64,000 nt of DNA from Thozetella sp. PMI_491 (GCA_021432635.1 MU270016.1:652324-716323), one strand, 5' to 3'. Positions 48,360-60,686 are shown, counted from the first letter of the stretch. Made by a program: numbers and translations. Notes: generated by a model from the sequence alone, not told the origin.

Positions 48360-49750
48360 ATGTCGGTGAGGTGGCTATGGGACAGACTTAGCTTGTCGAC
48401 CCGCCCCAGTCTCCTGTCCACACCCGAGCTGGATCCCAGCAAGGAATCACAGCCTTCTCTATCGCCTTTGACGCCCGATCGAGGCCTCCAAAGTCTCATG
48501 GCTTTAGAGAAGCTTTATGCTGTCCGAGATAGCACGCTGGAGATCTACTTCCAAGTTACGCTATCCCGGTTTCACGCGTCGGACGGCGCTGGCCAGAAAG
48601 GGGAACAGCTAAGTTCCATCAGTCACGGCGAAGACCTCTTTGAAGTTGCTCTGGAATTCATCCGAACTACAAGTGATTCGATATTACCTCCCTGTGGGTG
48701 TCTCCCCCCTCCATGGTCCTCTTTTGAACAGGCATCTGACGGGCAGGCATTGGATCAGCGGATGTCTTCATTCCGGTTCTAGCGAGATGTCCAACACAGG
48801 GTCTCGACTTTGTGCGAGGAGCAGATGAGTATATGGCGGAGAAATGTGGTATATCCTCGCTTTCTAGCCCGATATTGCGCCAGTTATTGGTTTCGCTTGC
48901 GATCAAACACCGGAACCTAAACCTTCTCGCCGAGCTCTTAGAAATCGGTGCGGCTCCGGATCCAAATGTCTTTCACACTATCAATCCCACGGATGCCAGG
49001 GCCGAATCTCTCTCCTTGCTCTTTGAGGACCCACACTACGCTCGTGACGTCTGGTCCCAGCTTTTGGCATCGGGGTGGGTTGAACCAGCTAGACTCGCCG
49101 AGATAACAACAACCTCAAAATCTACGGACTTCACTATACCGAGTCCAGACGCTGGGTTTGATGCTGTGAAAGAGGCCGTCGGTTTCAGCGCTGAAAGACC
49201 AGCTGCCGCCCTGGCTACTCTCACGGACATCTTCTCGTGCGGGTATGATCCGGCTTACCGAACCGGTTCTACGCTGGACCTTCTTGTTGCTTCTGGCACA
49301 CCTTCAATGCTTCTACGATTCCTGCCGCTAGTTTCCCGCACGCTATACGATTCAGTCTCGCCCCATCCGCGTTGGCCGGGCAGACAGTCCCTAGTGACCG
49401 TCGCTGCAGCACGGGCGCCGCAGCCATTTGGGCTAGGCATGCTGCGCGTGTTAGTAGAGATCGGTGGCATGGATATAAATGTCACGTCTTGGTATAAGCG
49501 CAGCAACGATGACTCTCACTCGCAAACTTGGGACTCGCGGTTGCCGGACGGCAGCTGCGCTGACGAAACACCACTACACGCGGCAGTGCAGAGCGTCGTA
49601 GACGGAGATGTTAGCGTCGTTCGATACCTCCTTGGGAGACGGCCAAGAATGATCAAGGATGCATGGGGTAGAGACCCGCTAGAAAGAGCGATCTTTTTAG
49701 GGAAGGAGGACGTGGTGATGGTGTTTAAGGAGTTTGGGTGGCCAAGATGA
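48360..49750 (+). CDS. Ankyrin-repeat-like protein
   Basis: Two exons (48360-48693, 48783-49750) joined across an 89-nt GT-AG intron give about 433 aa. The C-terminal half has an ankyrin-type unit (DETPLHAAVQSVVDGDVSVV, then RYLLGRRPRMIKDAWGRDPL and ERAIFLGKEDVVMVFKEFG). Weaker helical repeats occur before it (LLAELLEIGAAPDPN, MLRVLVEIGGMDINVT). The N-terminal 150 residues are Ser/Pro-rich and unrecognised. No signal peptide is seen. Ankyrin repeats mediate protein contacts; no partner can be named. It may be a fungus-specific accessory protein. Confidence 0.75.
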
Positions 49751-50268
49751 GGCGTTCGAAGGGCTCCCCAACCAATATATGAGAAAAGAATAAGTCCTTC
49801 CACTCATTGTCCTCCGCGTAGCTCTTTATTGTTGCTATATAAATATATAGCGCCAATAAACACTTGGTAACTGCGTCAAGCACTATTGCGATTGCCGACG
49901 TAGCAGGCTTTAAAAGCTAGAGCGCAGGTGGAGGCTGGAATATCAACTATGGTATAGAAATTACCCGTATCAATGCCTCGGACGGAGATAACAAGTCGGT
50001 TCGTCCCAGAAAGCTATTCAGCCCTCTTTCTACTCATACGTATAGAAGAGGCTACTAAAAGGACGCGTTGCAAATAAACACAAGAAGTTAAATGAGCTCG
50101 AATAAGCCAACGTGATACGAATGCATAGAAAACATAGAGGCTACCTCCCCAATATGACCTCAATGAAAATACCCTGTTCGCTATTCAAATTGGAACACAA
50201 GCACTCAAGATAAAACTTTGAAATACTTAGGTCTCCCTTTCTGATAGCGTATTGATGCGACTCCGGTC
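49751..50268. other. Convergent intergenic region
   Basis: 518 bp between the converging ends of the ankyrin-like and cupin genes. It is AT-rich and has no gene or motif recognised. Confidence 0.45.
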
Positions 50269-51099
50269 TTAGGCTCGCCGACTCTTGATTCCACATTTCG
50301 CGGCGCACTCCTCAAGTTTGATGAGAATATTCTTTGGAATGGCACTCCGAATAGCATCGATATTCCCGCTAGCGATGCTACCTCCGAAACTGGCCACAAT
50401 AGTGTCGTCGCTCACGGAAAATAGTTCAGCTGCAATCAGACTGGCGCCGGGTTCTTCGGAGGTGAAACTTGCCACCGTGATTGCCGGTTCGCATTCTAGA
50501 TTAGCTTGCGTGTGAAACGCCCCCATGGGGAAGACAGTGATCATGCTGGGTCCGAGTTCAGTGCGAACAACCCTCTGCTTCCCATCCGCACCCACAACGC
50601 CTGACTCGGGTACCATTTGGGTGATAACACGGCCGGAGGCGACTGCGAAGAGTTCCGCGGCCCGGGGATGGATATGGATATGGGACATGCTGCAAGCTTA
50701 GGCGGGCTGTAAGTACTCTGTGGCAAATATATCCCGTCATTTTCGTGTACTTACGTTCAAAAGTTGCTATAGCCATGGAGCCACCAGTACCCACAAGAGC
50801 AGGAAAGTTTTTGTGATTAGCAAAGGCCGCTCCCGTCTTGCTAAAGTCATAGACAAAACTCTCATCATTGGGAAGGAGTTTGTATCGATCAACCGCGCTG
50901 AATTCTTTCATTAGAATATTGAGCGGACGCCTACACTCCGTGGCCCTTAGATAAACACGTACGTATCGGCGAGTTGTAGCTGGGCATATAGGCTAAGCTC
51001 GGATGGGTCTTGTCTGGTCATGTTTCGAGGGGCAGCAACGACTAAGGAGCTCAGGCCCAAGAGGATCGGGAGAGCGCTATTGATCGTGCTGAATATCAT
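50269..51099 (-). CDS. Secreted cupin (germin/spherulin-like)
   Basis: Three exons (51099-50963, 50897-50755, 50696-50269) with introns of 65 and 58 nt give about 235 aa. Exon 1 supplies a signal peptide (NSALPILLGLSSLVVAAP); the gene would otherwise appear to start at 50911 without one. The cupin metal motif is split by intron 2 and reads ATFEPCSMSHIHIHPRAAEL, with His residues and the Glu expected to bind a metal. The second motif region is FPMGAFHTQANLECEP. Fungal germin-like/spherulin 1A-type cupins are secreted, often manganese-binding, and linked to stress or wall functions. The reaction here is unknown. Confidence 0.88.
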
Positions 51100-52497
51100 C
51101 TTGACGTACGAATCAACAAGAAAAGTGCGTGAGAACTATGTGTTCTTGGATGTTACCGAAGATTGACGAGAGCGATAATGTTTGCGCTGAGAAATGTGAA
51201 TGTCGGGTATTGTTTGTTCGTATTGACAGCAGCAGCAGCAGTGGTTTATATACTTCCACTTCTATGTATTCGAAAGGTCATTTATAGCCGATTAGTGTTC
51301 ATTGGACTCGTCATTAGCTAGGCTATCACTCAAGTAACGCCTCATCTGGTCGATGTGAGCGTCTCAGCCCCCTCTATATACGCTGCTTACTACAACCCGA
51401 ATACGCTCGATACCCTGCATTTGCTACCTAAGACTTCAGGGGCAAACAAAGGTCGAGGTAAGCGTACCATTACCGGGCTCAATACAGTGGAGGCACGAAA
51501 GCTTGTACCATGCTGACTGACGATGACGCCAAGCCTTTAGCGGGCCGTGGCTGAGGTAGTTAGCCGAATACGCCGCGCGAGTTGTAGCTAAACGTCGAGG
51601 CTGAGTTAGATCTCTTTCATTACAATTCCTTTGGGAACGATTACGAGCATCTGTACCACATTTACAGCAAGAATTACCGCCTCTAACTGCCCGATTCTCG
51701 AGCCTTACAACTCAGGTCTATTCCTCAGGACCACACGGAATATCGACAAGTTGTGTCGTGAAGAAGTGGGCCGTGCCACCCTGGTTCCGTCTAGACCTCA
51801 AACCAGGACTACCAGTCTGATTTCTGATAGTATTCACTTATCGGGTATGGTGTCATGATGAACATTAACGACTCACATTGAGAGCTTACTCGTTAGCTCC
51901 GGGTTCGATGTCAGTTTCTTTCAGAGCTTTTCTGATAAAGAGATACCAACTCTGGACTGTCTAGGTATCCGAGCTTCTTGTTGCACACATATTTTTTTCT
52001 TTTCTTTTTTTTGGGGGGGTGGGGGGGGGGGGGGCTGCTTCCTCTAAGAGGCCGCTTTCTTGTCTTGAATTCTTATTTCTAAGTATTCAAGTCTTTTTGG
52101 TGCGTGGGCTACGGAGTGGGTGAAAACCTGCCTTCGGCGGGAATTGCGGATGCGCATGCAAGCGCTGCATCATCATGCTAGAGTTACACTAGCAGTTACC
52201 TATGCTACAAATACACGCTAAAATGACAAGCTTAAAGCCTTGTCTTTTTTTAAAAATAAAAAATAAAAAATTGCAGTGCTTCTCGCGAAGGTTCTGCAAT
52301 TCCTAAGTTACATCAGTATCCCTTTTCTGGATAACAGCAAAGTGCGGCTAGGTCGTAATACGGAGGAATTTTACGCCGCTCACTAGTTGTTACTTCTCTT
52401 TCATCCATTCAAATCCCCTTTGCGTCCCTGCAGATTGGCCGAGGAGCTGTAGACAGCCGAAACCGTGTATCGTTGAGCTCGCAGAAAACGAGAGAAC
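51100..52497. other. Intergenic upstream of second FAD monooxygenase
   Basis: 1398 bp between the divergent starts of the cupin and the monooxygenase. No supported gene. It includes a CAG triplet run near 51230 and the pyrimidine/G-run listed separately. Confidence 0.45.
51991..52034 (+). repeat. T-rich run followed by 21 G
   Basis: A T-rich tract runs directly into GGGGGGG-T and 14 further Gs, with a single T at 52020. It could form a G-quadruplex and is a likely place for sequencing-length errors. Confidence 0.8.
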
Positions 52498-53863
52498 ATG
52501 ACCAAAGATTTTAGGATCGCCATCATTGGCGGCGGCATTTGTGGGCTCGCCATGGCTATCTCATTACACAAGCGCAACATTAACGCCACCTTGTACGAAC
52601 GTACGAACCACTTCCGAGACATTGGCGCCGGCTTCGCTATGGCCCAAAACGGGATGGAGGCTATGGCAATCTGCGCAGAACAGATCCTCACCGCGAGCGC
52701 TAGGGTAGAAAATCGCAACGGATGGGAATCGAAAGCAGACGTGTTCTTTGATTATTTCGACGTCACAGCAAGTAGTGATGTTCCGTTCCTTACTATCAGG
52801 ACGACTACTGGCCAAAGAGGGCTCAAGAGGAGCCAGTTCATGGATGAACTCGTGAAGCTCTTCCCCGCAGAGACAGTTCGGTTCGGAAAGAAGCTGGATC
52901 ACATCGTGGAAGGAGATGGCGGAAAGCTGATGCTTCAGTTTGGGGATGGGACGACAGCTAATGCAGACGCGGTGATTGGGTGCGATGGCATTCACTCTCA
53001 GGTCCGGAAAATACTCATTGGCAATGACCACCCTGCCGCAAACCCAGTGTATACACACAAATGCGCTTACAGGGGTCTCGTTCCAATGGAGGAGGCTGTT
53101 GCGGCCATCGGAGACGAGAGAGCGCGTAACTCGTGTGCATATGTCAGTATCTCACCAGTGTAAGAATTTCACCCCAGGTTGCTAATCCACATCCTCTCAG
53201 TTCGGCAGCGGTGGTCGTCTTCTAACATATACCGTCAACGACGGCAAGACGATGAACGTCATTGCCTACAAGTCTGACCCGAATGACTGGCTAGATAGCG
53301 AGAAACAAACTAGATGGGCTACCCGGGATGAAGCTGTAAAGGAGTTTCAAGGTTACGGACCCGTGATTAGCAAGGTGATGGGGTTAGTTGCCCCAGAACT
53401 CAATGTGGTAGGTTTATTCATGCCATAGAGCTGTCACCTGCGAGCTAACGAGCTCTGCAAGTGGGGAATCTTTGACTTGTACAATCCTCTTCCGTATTTT
53501 GCAAGTGGCCGAGTGGCCGTTGCCGGAGATGCCGCGCACGCAGCTTCGCCACACCAAGGCGCAGGAGCGGGATTCGCGATGGAAGATGTCGCGTGCTTGT
53601 CAGAGCTCCTCAACTGCGATGCAGTCACCAATACAAGGGATCTGGAGGTCGTTCTTTCTGTATACGATGCGCATCGACGTGAACGGGGGAACTGGCTAGT
53701 ACAGAGCAGCAGATGGGTGGGGCGGCTATATGATTACGAGTTCGGTAACAACTACGAGATGATTGAGCGCCAGCTTCGAGAAAGATTTGGGATGATAAAC
53801 AACTTCAGCGTGCGCGAAATGTGTGATAGGGCTTTGGGTGACCTAAGAGAGCGACTAGCTTGA
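52498..53863 (+). CDS. FAD-dependent monooxygenase (salicylate-hydroxylase-like)
   Basis: Three exons (52498-53142, 53201-53407, 53462-53863), all phase 0, give 417 aa. FAD fold: IAIIGGGICGLAMAISLHKR, acidic strand end TLYERT, DIGAGFAMAQNGM, the DG motif DAVIGCDGIHSQVRKIL, and the GD motif RVAVAGDAAHAASPHQGAGA. This is the class A flavin monooxygenase pattern typical of salicylate 1-monooxygenase-like fungal enzymes acting on hydroxylated aromatics. It converges with the Ser/Thr-rich secreted protein, the two ends being about 30 bp apart. The substrate is not deducible. Confidence 0.92.
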
Positions 53864-53893
53864 GATAGGCCGGTTTCGCACTTCTATTTCTTG

Positions 53894-54825
53894 TTACCAA
53901 CAAAATATGAAGAAGCAGAACTTGGGCCGCGATGGGGTCTTCCCGGGCTGGGTTGGCGTAGTAGTTTTGGCTGGACTTGTACTCGAAGTGGTTGTAGGCT
54001 TAGTTGAACTAGTTGATGCTTTGACAAAGCTGGTCGTCACGTCGATTGGCCTCTTCGTTGTCGTGGTTATTCCTGAGGCAGTAGTGGAGGTTTTGAATGT
54101 TGAAGAAATCCCTAATCCCATGGAGGAAGTCGATGATATGACGGGTGGCAGCACTGGGGAACCGTTGTTACCACACTCCAGCTCTATATCACTAATCTGC
54201 CACACGCCCGCCTGGCTAGGATCTGCATCTGTGCTGGGGCTTGTCCATGTCGCCCAAACTAGCGACGTGAGGCCGTCCAAATTCGATTCAGCGCTCCATC
54301 CAGTAAGCGGCACCGTAACTCTTTGCGGCACAATCGATAAGCTGTTAACGACATGCCATGATTGCGAAGGGTGGTTGCTAGATACTCCGCAAGAAGCAAG
54401 TGTCTGAAGCTCCAGTGTGAGGCTCGCTCCCGCTGCAGGAGCCTTCACCGTGAAGCTAACGCCCGTGTAACCGTCTGTATTAGCTGTGATGCATGGTAAT
54501 ACCTCGTAAAAATAGGAGGTCGAAAGTTGATTGGCGGTTGGCCGGACAGGGACCAGAGAAAGGACATTTTGCATAGCGCTGATATTCTTCATAGTGCCAT
54601 CGTCTGTGCAAGAGTCCATTAGTTGGTCAAAATGAAAAGTGATTATGAGATATGGGAAACCTCACCATTGACGAATTTGCCGAGACTGTTCTGTGAGCTT
54701 CCAAGCTTGGAAAAATCATCGATGACGAGGTTCGCCGAACACTTGGCCGTCACGGTTGGGACTACGAACAGGGCAGCCAAGGTTGCTGCCAACCACTGGT
54801 GGCCTCTAGGGCCAGTGTAAAACAT
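53894..54825 (-). CDS. Secreted Ser/Thr-rich protein with carbohydrate-binding-like domain
   Basis: Two exons (54825-54666, 54603-53894) with a 62-nt intron give about 289 aa. A signal peptide (LAATLAALFVVPTVTA) is followed by a Cys-containing beta-sandwich-like domain (CSANLVIDDFSKLG, then VNDDGTMKN across the splice, YFYEVLPC, GYTGVSFTVKAPA, GVWQISDIELEC). Similar regions occur in fungal secreted proteins and near polysaccharide deacetylase domains, suggesting glycan binding. The last 80 residues are a Ser/Thr-rich linker, heavily O-glycosylatable, ending in the odd short tail KFCFFIFCW. That tail is hydrophobic but too short for a normal GPI signal. The function is inferred only. Confidence 0.72.
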
Positions 54826-56938
54826 GTCGAATTAAAAAGATTGTGATATTTTGCGAATAATTATGTTCTCAAGAAAGATATGAATATGCACACACACATG
54901 GAGCAAAACAATGGTATGCGGAAAGAGAGCAGCGAAAAGAGGAAGAGGAAGAGGAAGGCATACATTTATCACCGGCAGCACGTGCTGTTACAATGGAGCC
55001 AAGCAAAAAAACACAGTTTAAACACCAAGGACCTGTCCGTGCTTTAGCAAATTACAATTTCGAACTGCCCAGCCGATCTAATGGCCTGCCAAGCAGCATT
55101 TAGAAGCAACCACGGCAGATGAGGTGGCGTCAGAGTCAGCCCGAATCGGCACGCTGCTAAGCTGTAGGCCTAGCTACTTAGATCTGCCTGTCCTCGTATT
55201 CATCGGCAACAAAAGTGGTACCAAAAGAAAAACATCGGCGTGCCCCACTATTAGCCTACTGGTATCTAGATTTAGGGCACGTAGGTAAAGTGCCTAGGTA
55301 GGTAGCGTTTCTCTTAGCGCCTCAAAGGCACAAGCCAAGCCCGTCGGAGAATGCCCCAACAAGCCCAGAGCGGCGGACTGAGACTGCTAGTTTAATTGAA
55401 GGAAAAGGGGCCGAGCCTTTCAATACTTGCCTCTCGAAGATGACTATCCACAACAAATGACAAAAGATCCGCGATGTCTGCACCAACCCCTTGATCACCA
55501 TCCAGGACGTGACACCGTGAATAACCAAGTCTGTACATTTTTAATGCGTATTCGACCGTAGCACAGACATAATCTTGGATAACATCCCCGCTTTCGCAAC
55601 GGCGCAAACAACGACATTTCGGTGTTGTAGAGCTCTCTAGAGAGTAGCAAACACGTTGTTAGGCGAAGAGTCTGAAGATTGCTGGGAGGTTGGGGACGCT
55701 GCGCGAGGTGGCGGTATTATCTCAATATCGCCACACCTTCTGCTTTAGCACATATGCGCACTGGCTTCCTTGACAAGTAGTCCTGTCTTTCAAACAGTAG
55801 ACGGATTCTTATGCCTTATGAGTGCAAAGGATATCCCAGCAGTGAGTAATTATCGCCCCAAGGGCTGTAAACAGAAGCTGACACTGGACTTCTGGCTGTT
55901 CATGAACCACTCGAAGGAATTAGAATCGTCCTTTTCTAGGTAATAATACTAGGTCGCCAAGGCCGCTTAGCAGCACGAAAAATGGATATTACAGCACGGG
56001 CGCTTGTCGATATTGCCCCTTGTGACGTGTATCTGCCAACTGCACGATCCCATCTATCCCCTTGCTTTACTGTATGACTGGCTGTTGTGCGCTTAGAGGT
56101 TGAGACGAACGTTTCTCCAGCTTAACGATTGCCAACCGGGGGGCTACTCCTTCCGCCATGCATCTATGCAGATCAAACCTTGGAGAAGTTTGCTTCGCAA
56201 TTCCTCCAGACGTTATCTTAGCGACTCACCTATTCGTAGCTACGAGATACTTCAAAGTGTATAAGAACCGCCAAAGGTTCTAGTGAAGAAGAAAACTTAA
56301 AGGGCTTGTCGCAATAGGAGCAGTGGCTTTCATGAAATTATAAACTAAGCTGGGTAAGCGGTCAAAGGGACTATCCACTAAGCGCGTTATAGCAGCGGTA
56401 GACGTGTAGCCTTTCCTCCACGAGCAACGTGACCGCGAAATTCAGCGGAATGTTTGTTGATCAAATATCGCTCTCAAAGCGAGATGCATCTGTGTGGCGC
56501 TTGGCAGCGAATCGGATGCCTGAGACGAAAGCGGGGGTGGAGAAACTGTGTCACAAATTGGGCATAGCTCATCTGTTGCTCAGAATGATTCATTCTGTTA
56601 GCATCCACGATACACCAATGAACGTGCCCATCTAAGCCGCAAGGCTCCGCTTTGGCAGCGCATGGTTTGACTCACGTCCAATCGACCAATCACACACAGT
56701 GCTGAGCGAGGCTGTCCCTACTCCGCCGTGGACGCTTTGTGTGCACCTGTCGTTTCGTCGGCGAGCGGGAAACGGAAGGCGTATATAACTATCATGGAAT
56801 ACATGTTCTAACATCGAATCGGCATCACATATCCGCAGCACACATCTTCACCATCTTGGACACCTGCTTACACCAATAACTAGTCTCTTTAACGACCTTA
56901 CAGCACCTCTAGATTCCTCTCCTCGCCACAACTTCACT
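54826..56938. other. Large intergenic region
   Basis: 2113 bp without a gene I can support. Open frames at 55322-55607, 56429-56635 and 56632-56841 show no family features. A CCTAGGTAGGTAG string lies at 55293. The final 150 bp are pyrimidine-rich and precede the zinc-finger gene. Confidence 0.45.
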
Positions 56939-57940
56939 ATGGTAGGCGACATAACTACGGCCGGTGGCTCAACTAGCCCAAAACGACCGTCAGACCCAAT
57001 TGAAGCACCTGCAGAGAAGCCTGTCTTCAACCACGAGCAATGTCTCTTCTGCAACAAGTTCTTCGGAAGTTTCGAGACCAATGCCGTACACATGCAGACG
57101 GCACACGGCCTATTCATTCCCAACAAGCAGAATCTAATCGTGGACCTCGAGACCCTTTTCTCCTATCTTCACCTCGTCATTTTCGGATATAATGAATGCA
57201 TCTGCTGTGGGACCCAGAGGAGCAGCACCCTCGCAGTACAACAACGTTAGTTCATCCCGATCCTCGTGATAGGCGGGCGATAGCCATGGATGCGTTGTCC
57301 ATGCTAACATCTGATAGACATGCTTGGCAAAGGACACTGTAGGTTCGATATCGCCGGAGACGAATCAGAGTATGCGGATTTCTACGATTTTGTTGGATCT
57401 GAAACGGAAAGTGGGGAGGAGGGAGATGGAGACGATACATCTTTACCAAGGAATGGCAAGATTGAGAACCTCTCTCGGCAGCCCGACGAGAACTCCTTAC
57501 GATTGCCTTCTGGTCGGATCATCTCAAATCGCTCTCAGCCACAGACAAACACCAAACGACGCCCTCTCAGACCGCGGTCTCGTGGCGAGCCGGAGTTGTT
57601 GGAAGGAGATCCCATCGGCAGGCAGGACCCTCAGGCACCGGCGTCTTCGACATCATTAGTGACCCAATCGGCCAAAAGTGGACTGGGTCTGACGAGAGCC
57701 GAGAGGCAAGAAAATACCTTCACAAAGCAATTGGCCACGCTCAGTGCCAACGACCAGAAGAGCCTAGCTCATCTGTCTCTGCCAGAGCAGAGGGCAGTGC
57801 TCGCCACACAGCAAAAGCAGGTCGAGAAGGCCCGCCGGGCTGAGGAGAGATATCGAGGCCGAGTAGAAGGGCTTGGTAATCAATTTTTGATGACGCACTT
57901 TGTAAAGGATGCGGCAGATAAAAGGACTCTCTGGAAGTGA
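56939..57940 (+). CDS. Rei1/Reh1-like C2H2 zinc-finger protein, short form
   Basis: Two exons (56939-57245, 57318-57940) give about 309 aa. It has two zinc fingers: CLFCNKFFGSFETNAVHM plus a following His, and CICCGTQRSSTLAVQQHMLG with KGHC across the splice. Then come an acidic linker (SGEEGDGDD), LRLPSGRIISNRS and a Lys/Arg/Glu-rich C-terminal segment (QQKQVEKARRAEERYRGRVE). This order matches the cytoplasmic pre-60S factors Rei1/Reh1, which recycle shuttling ribosome-assembly factors. Those proteins are usually 450-550 aa and begin with a further zinc finger, which is missing here. The divergence and shortness suggest a paralogue rather than the housekeeping copy. Confidence 0.82.
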
Positions 57941-58221
57941 ATCAAAGGGTGGCGCCCAAGCGAGCTACTAAATGTAGCTAGCTTCGGTTACGAGTACCGG
58001 TGTCATCAATAAACTTATCAATATTAACTTACTTGCAACTGAAGGTACCTCTGTAATATCTAATCTTCTCGATTCAATATTCTGCGGATACTTGGGTAGT
58101 AAAGAAGTGCACCTCCTAGCTGGCTCTGTTCATCTTCTTTGGGTTACGTAGAAGACGGAGCGACTACTTATAGCAACTAAGGTGTATATAATAAGTTAGA
58201 TGAGCTTGATACTATCACGTA

Positions 58222-58263
58222 AGTCGGACACCCCCTCCACTGACCACCCCCACCCCGCACACC
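58222..58263 (+). repeat. TIR of the 1917-bp element, window-left end
   Basis: Begins AGTCGGACACCCCC and is complementary to 60097-60138 with one mismatch (base 15). Confidence 0.9.
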
Positions 58264-58382
58264 ACTTGCCAAGACCACGTATAGGAAGGGAAAAAATCGA
58301 TTAAAAAGCCACTATTAGGTAAAAACACACCATATTAAATGAAGTTGATCACAATACCATCCTCCACCATATCCATACGCTT

Positions 58383-58736
58383 TTAGGTTGATCCAGCGCC
58401 AGCAGTCCTTTGAGAACGCCCCCCAGCCTGACCAGTAGCCGCCATACAGGCCCTCTCCTTAGCTACAGCCTGTAGGTCGACAAATGCCTTGTTGGGGTCA
58501 GGCTTCACACGGCGCTTTTGCTTAGTAGCCTTCCTTTCCATTGTAAGTCTCATGCCCTCCATTGCTAGTGTGGTTTGTGATAGCTCGGTTGCTGTATTAT
58601 CAAAGGCTTTGCCGAGCTTCCTGAACAACAGCCGTACCACTGGCTGGTCGAAGGCCTCGCCTAGATTTTGCAGCCCAGACTGTATACTAGCCACGTCCCG
58701 AGCGCTCCAGGGAGTAGTGATATCTATACCAGCCAT
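58383..58736 (-). pseudogene. Transposase C-terminal fragment
   Basis: 117 codons opening ITTPWSARDVASIQSGLQNL and ending in a Lys/Arg-rich tail (ERKATKQKRRVKPDPNKAFV), typical of the region after the DDE domain of Fot1 transposases. It is open but cut off from the catalytic domain by upstream stops. Confidence 0.7.
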
Positions 58737-59761
58737 ATAGGTATCAAATTGAGGCTGTATAGGTGTAGTAGCTGTGTGGGAAGACCGGTCTCGTGATAGG
58801 GCCCTCCCCTAGATCACAAAGCGTGAGGATAAGGGTATATTAATGTCCCTAGGGAAGATCCCACTAGCCTTCCAGCCAGCTAGGGTATTCTTGGTGGTCA
58901 GACAAAGCTCCCTAGCTTTCCCATATGCCCTAAGCATCTGTGGCTTGCCTGGGGTATGGCAATAGGCTCTCATACACTCAAGCTGTAGCTGGGTCTGGAA
59001 AGCACGCTTTAATAGCGAGAAAACAGCCAGATCTAAGGGCTAGAGGACGTGGGAGGAGTGTGCCGGTAAGTAAATAAGCTATACCTGGCTAGATATACAC
59101 TCCCATATAAAGCTCTCAGTAGTATAGCTATGGTAGCCATCTAATACAAGGACCCTCCACTGATAAGGATCCTCTGGCTTTGTCTAGGGGAGGAAGACTA
59201 TATAAAGCCAGCTAAGGGCAATCTTATCATTAATCCACCCTGTATTGCTATAGTGAAAGTGCCAGTCTGTTAAGAAGCTGTTGTTCTCTCGTGGAACCAT
59301 TGTTGCTGTACGGATTTGCTGGAAAAGATCACCAACGGCTGGATATGGCCACTAGCGCTGTTGATACACTCAACGATAGTCGTATGGCTGTTCTTGGGGG
59401 CTATTTTCGTCACTAATCGCTTATTAGAGGCTTCCCCTACCACTATACCATTAGTGGTAGCCCTATCCTTAAGCGAGACTTTATCAACGTTCTACCAGTA
59501 GCAGCTAGGAATACCCATAAGATTGGTATGGCCCAGGCGGTTAAAGAAGAGCTTTATATTGGTAATTGAGGCACTATTGACGCGTTAGTAGTCGACTAGG
59601 GTGCTCCGAAGGCTAGATATAGTTGGATTGCGGCGTAGGAAGCCCTGTAGCCAGTACTTTCCTAGCTTGTGGCTGGATCTAGCTTGGTGGAGGATCCTCT
59701 AGGCAAACAAATGGAGACGAACAAAGGTTGGTGTATAGCCGAGACGGCCCTGGGCAGTTGC

Positions 59762-60022
59762 CTACTGCGCTAAAAATGCTTCCTGGCCAACCGACAGCAG
59801 CTGCCGGCGTTCATTTGCATCTTTTCGGGTAGGGTGGCCAAGGATCCGGCGCCGGAGCATATACCGGCTGATTCCATACTCGGCTGCCGACCCCGAGATG
59901 GTCCCACCAGCAAGCACGCGATCCACGGCCTTCTCGGCACAAAACGAAGCATCAACAGCCATTATATCAAACCAGTATAGATTAGATGTAAAGATTAAAA
60001 AAAAACGAAGCAAAACGAGCAA
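59762..60022 (-). pseudogene. Transposase N-terminal HTH fragment
   Basis: 86 codons; GGTISGSAAEYGISRYMLRR is a Psq-like helix-turn-helix. The likely start is MAVDASFCAE at residue 21. The frame ends at TAG where the second DNA-binding domain should continue. Confidence 0.75.
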
Positions 60023-60096
60023 ATCGCCGGCAAGATATACGTGGAAAAAGAAGTAAGGGGGTGGTGTTGTGGCATTCCACGAGACGCGTCAGACGC

Positions 60097-60138
60097 GGTG
60101 TGCGGGGTGGGGGTGGTCAGTGGTGGGGGTGTCCGACT
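60097..60138 (-). repeat. TIR of the 1917-bp element, window-right end
   Basis: Ends GGTGTCCGACT followed by TA; it is the inverted partner of 58222-58263. Confidence 0.9.
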
Positions 60139-60686
60139 TATCTGTTGCTTTTTCTATACTCATGTCAATAAAGTTTGGGTAACCCTGCAAAAGGATACAG
60201 TTATTATATAACCGTGAAATGCCATACTTCGTAATTATACTTTAACCCTGGGTTCATCTATATTCTACAAAGCAAGGTAGCAATGCCAACTCCCAACAAA
60301 CGATGAAGCTACTCCGTACTATAGCCGGATGGCGACAAATCCGTTTCGTATGAATTATATTAGACGTCGTCTAGCGTTTACGCATGTAGTATTCCATTGA
60401 GCAATATTTGAAGTGGCACGTAGGCTGCTGGGCTCAGAATACCGATCCCCTTCTGTAGTCAGGCTTAACCGCGCAGCAAACGGGCTTTTGGCTCTATAAT
60501 AGTTGTTACTCTGATTTAAACGGCGTCTTCGAAAATTTCACCCTTTGAAGTGTCTTGGGGGTTCTAGCAACCTGGCATAAGAGGTTTCACAAGGTAATAA
60601 CGACGAGGTCTGATAGCCTATACAGATATATAATATCAACCATGCCCTAGAATTTCGTGGAACGCTCAGTCAAATGATAACGTCGC
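60139..60686. other. Intergenic, transposon to carboxypeptidase
   Basis: 548 bp; AT-rich, with no gene or motif recognised. It presumably contains the 3' UTR of the carboxypeptidase gene. Confidence 0.45.

Larger units (their letters stand above)
58222..60138 (-). mobile_element. Fot1-type pogo transposon, RIP-damaged, 1917 bp
   Basis: Terminal inverted repeats of 42 bp (58222-58263 and 60097-60138) differ at one base and are bounded by TA at 58220-58221 and 60139-60140. The element is transcribed on the minus strand. It has an HTH N-terminal piece (60022-59762), a DDE region (about 59320-58990 shows WHFHYSNTGWINDKIALSW and VLVLDGYHSY), and a C-terminal piece (58736-58383). Several Gln codons expected in DDE motifs are TAG, for example SSHVL-stop-PLDL at 59042-59040. 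CAG to TAG is a C-to-T change in the RIP direction. The length is close to classical Fot1 elements. The copy is not autonomous. Confidence 0.9.

Noticed and set aside
53907-54407. 166-codon plus-strand frame with a hydrophobic start
   Set aside because: Antisense to the Ser/Thr-rich secreted protein, whose signal peptide and splice join are coherent.
59316-59501. Plus-strand frame resembling a small membrane protein
   Set aside because: It lies antisense to the degenerate DDE region of the pogo element.
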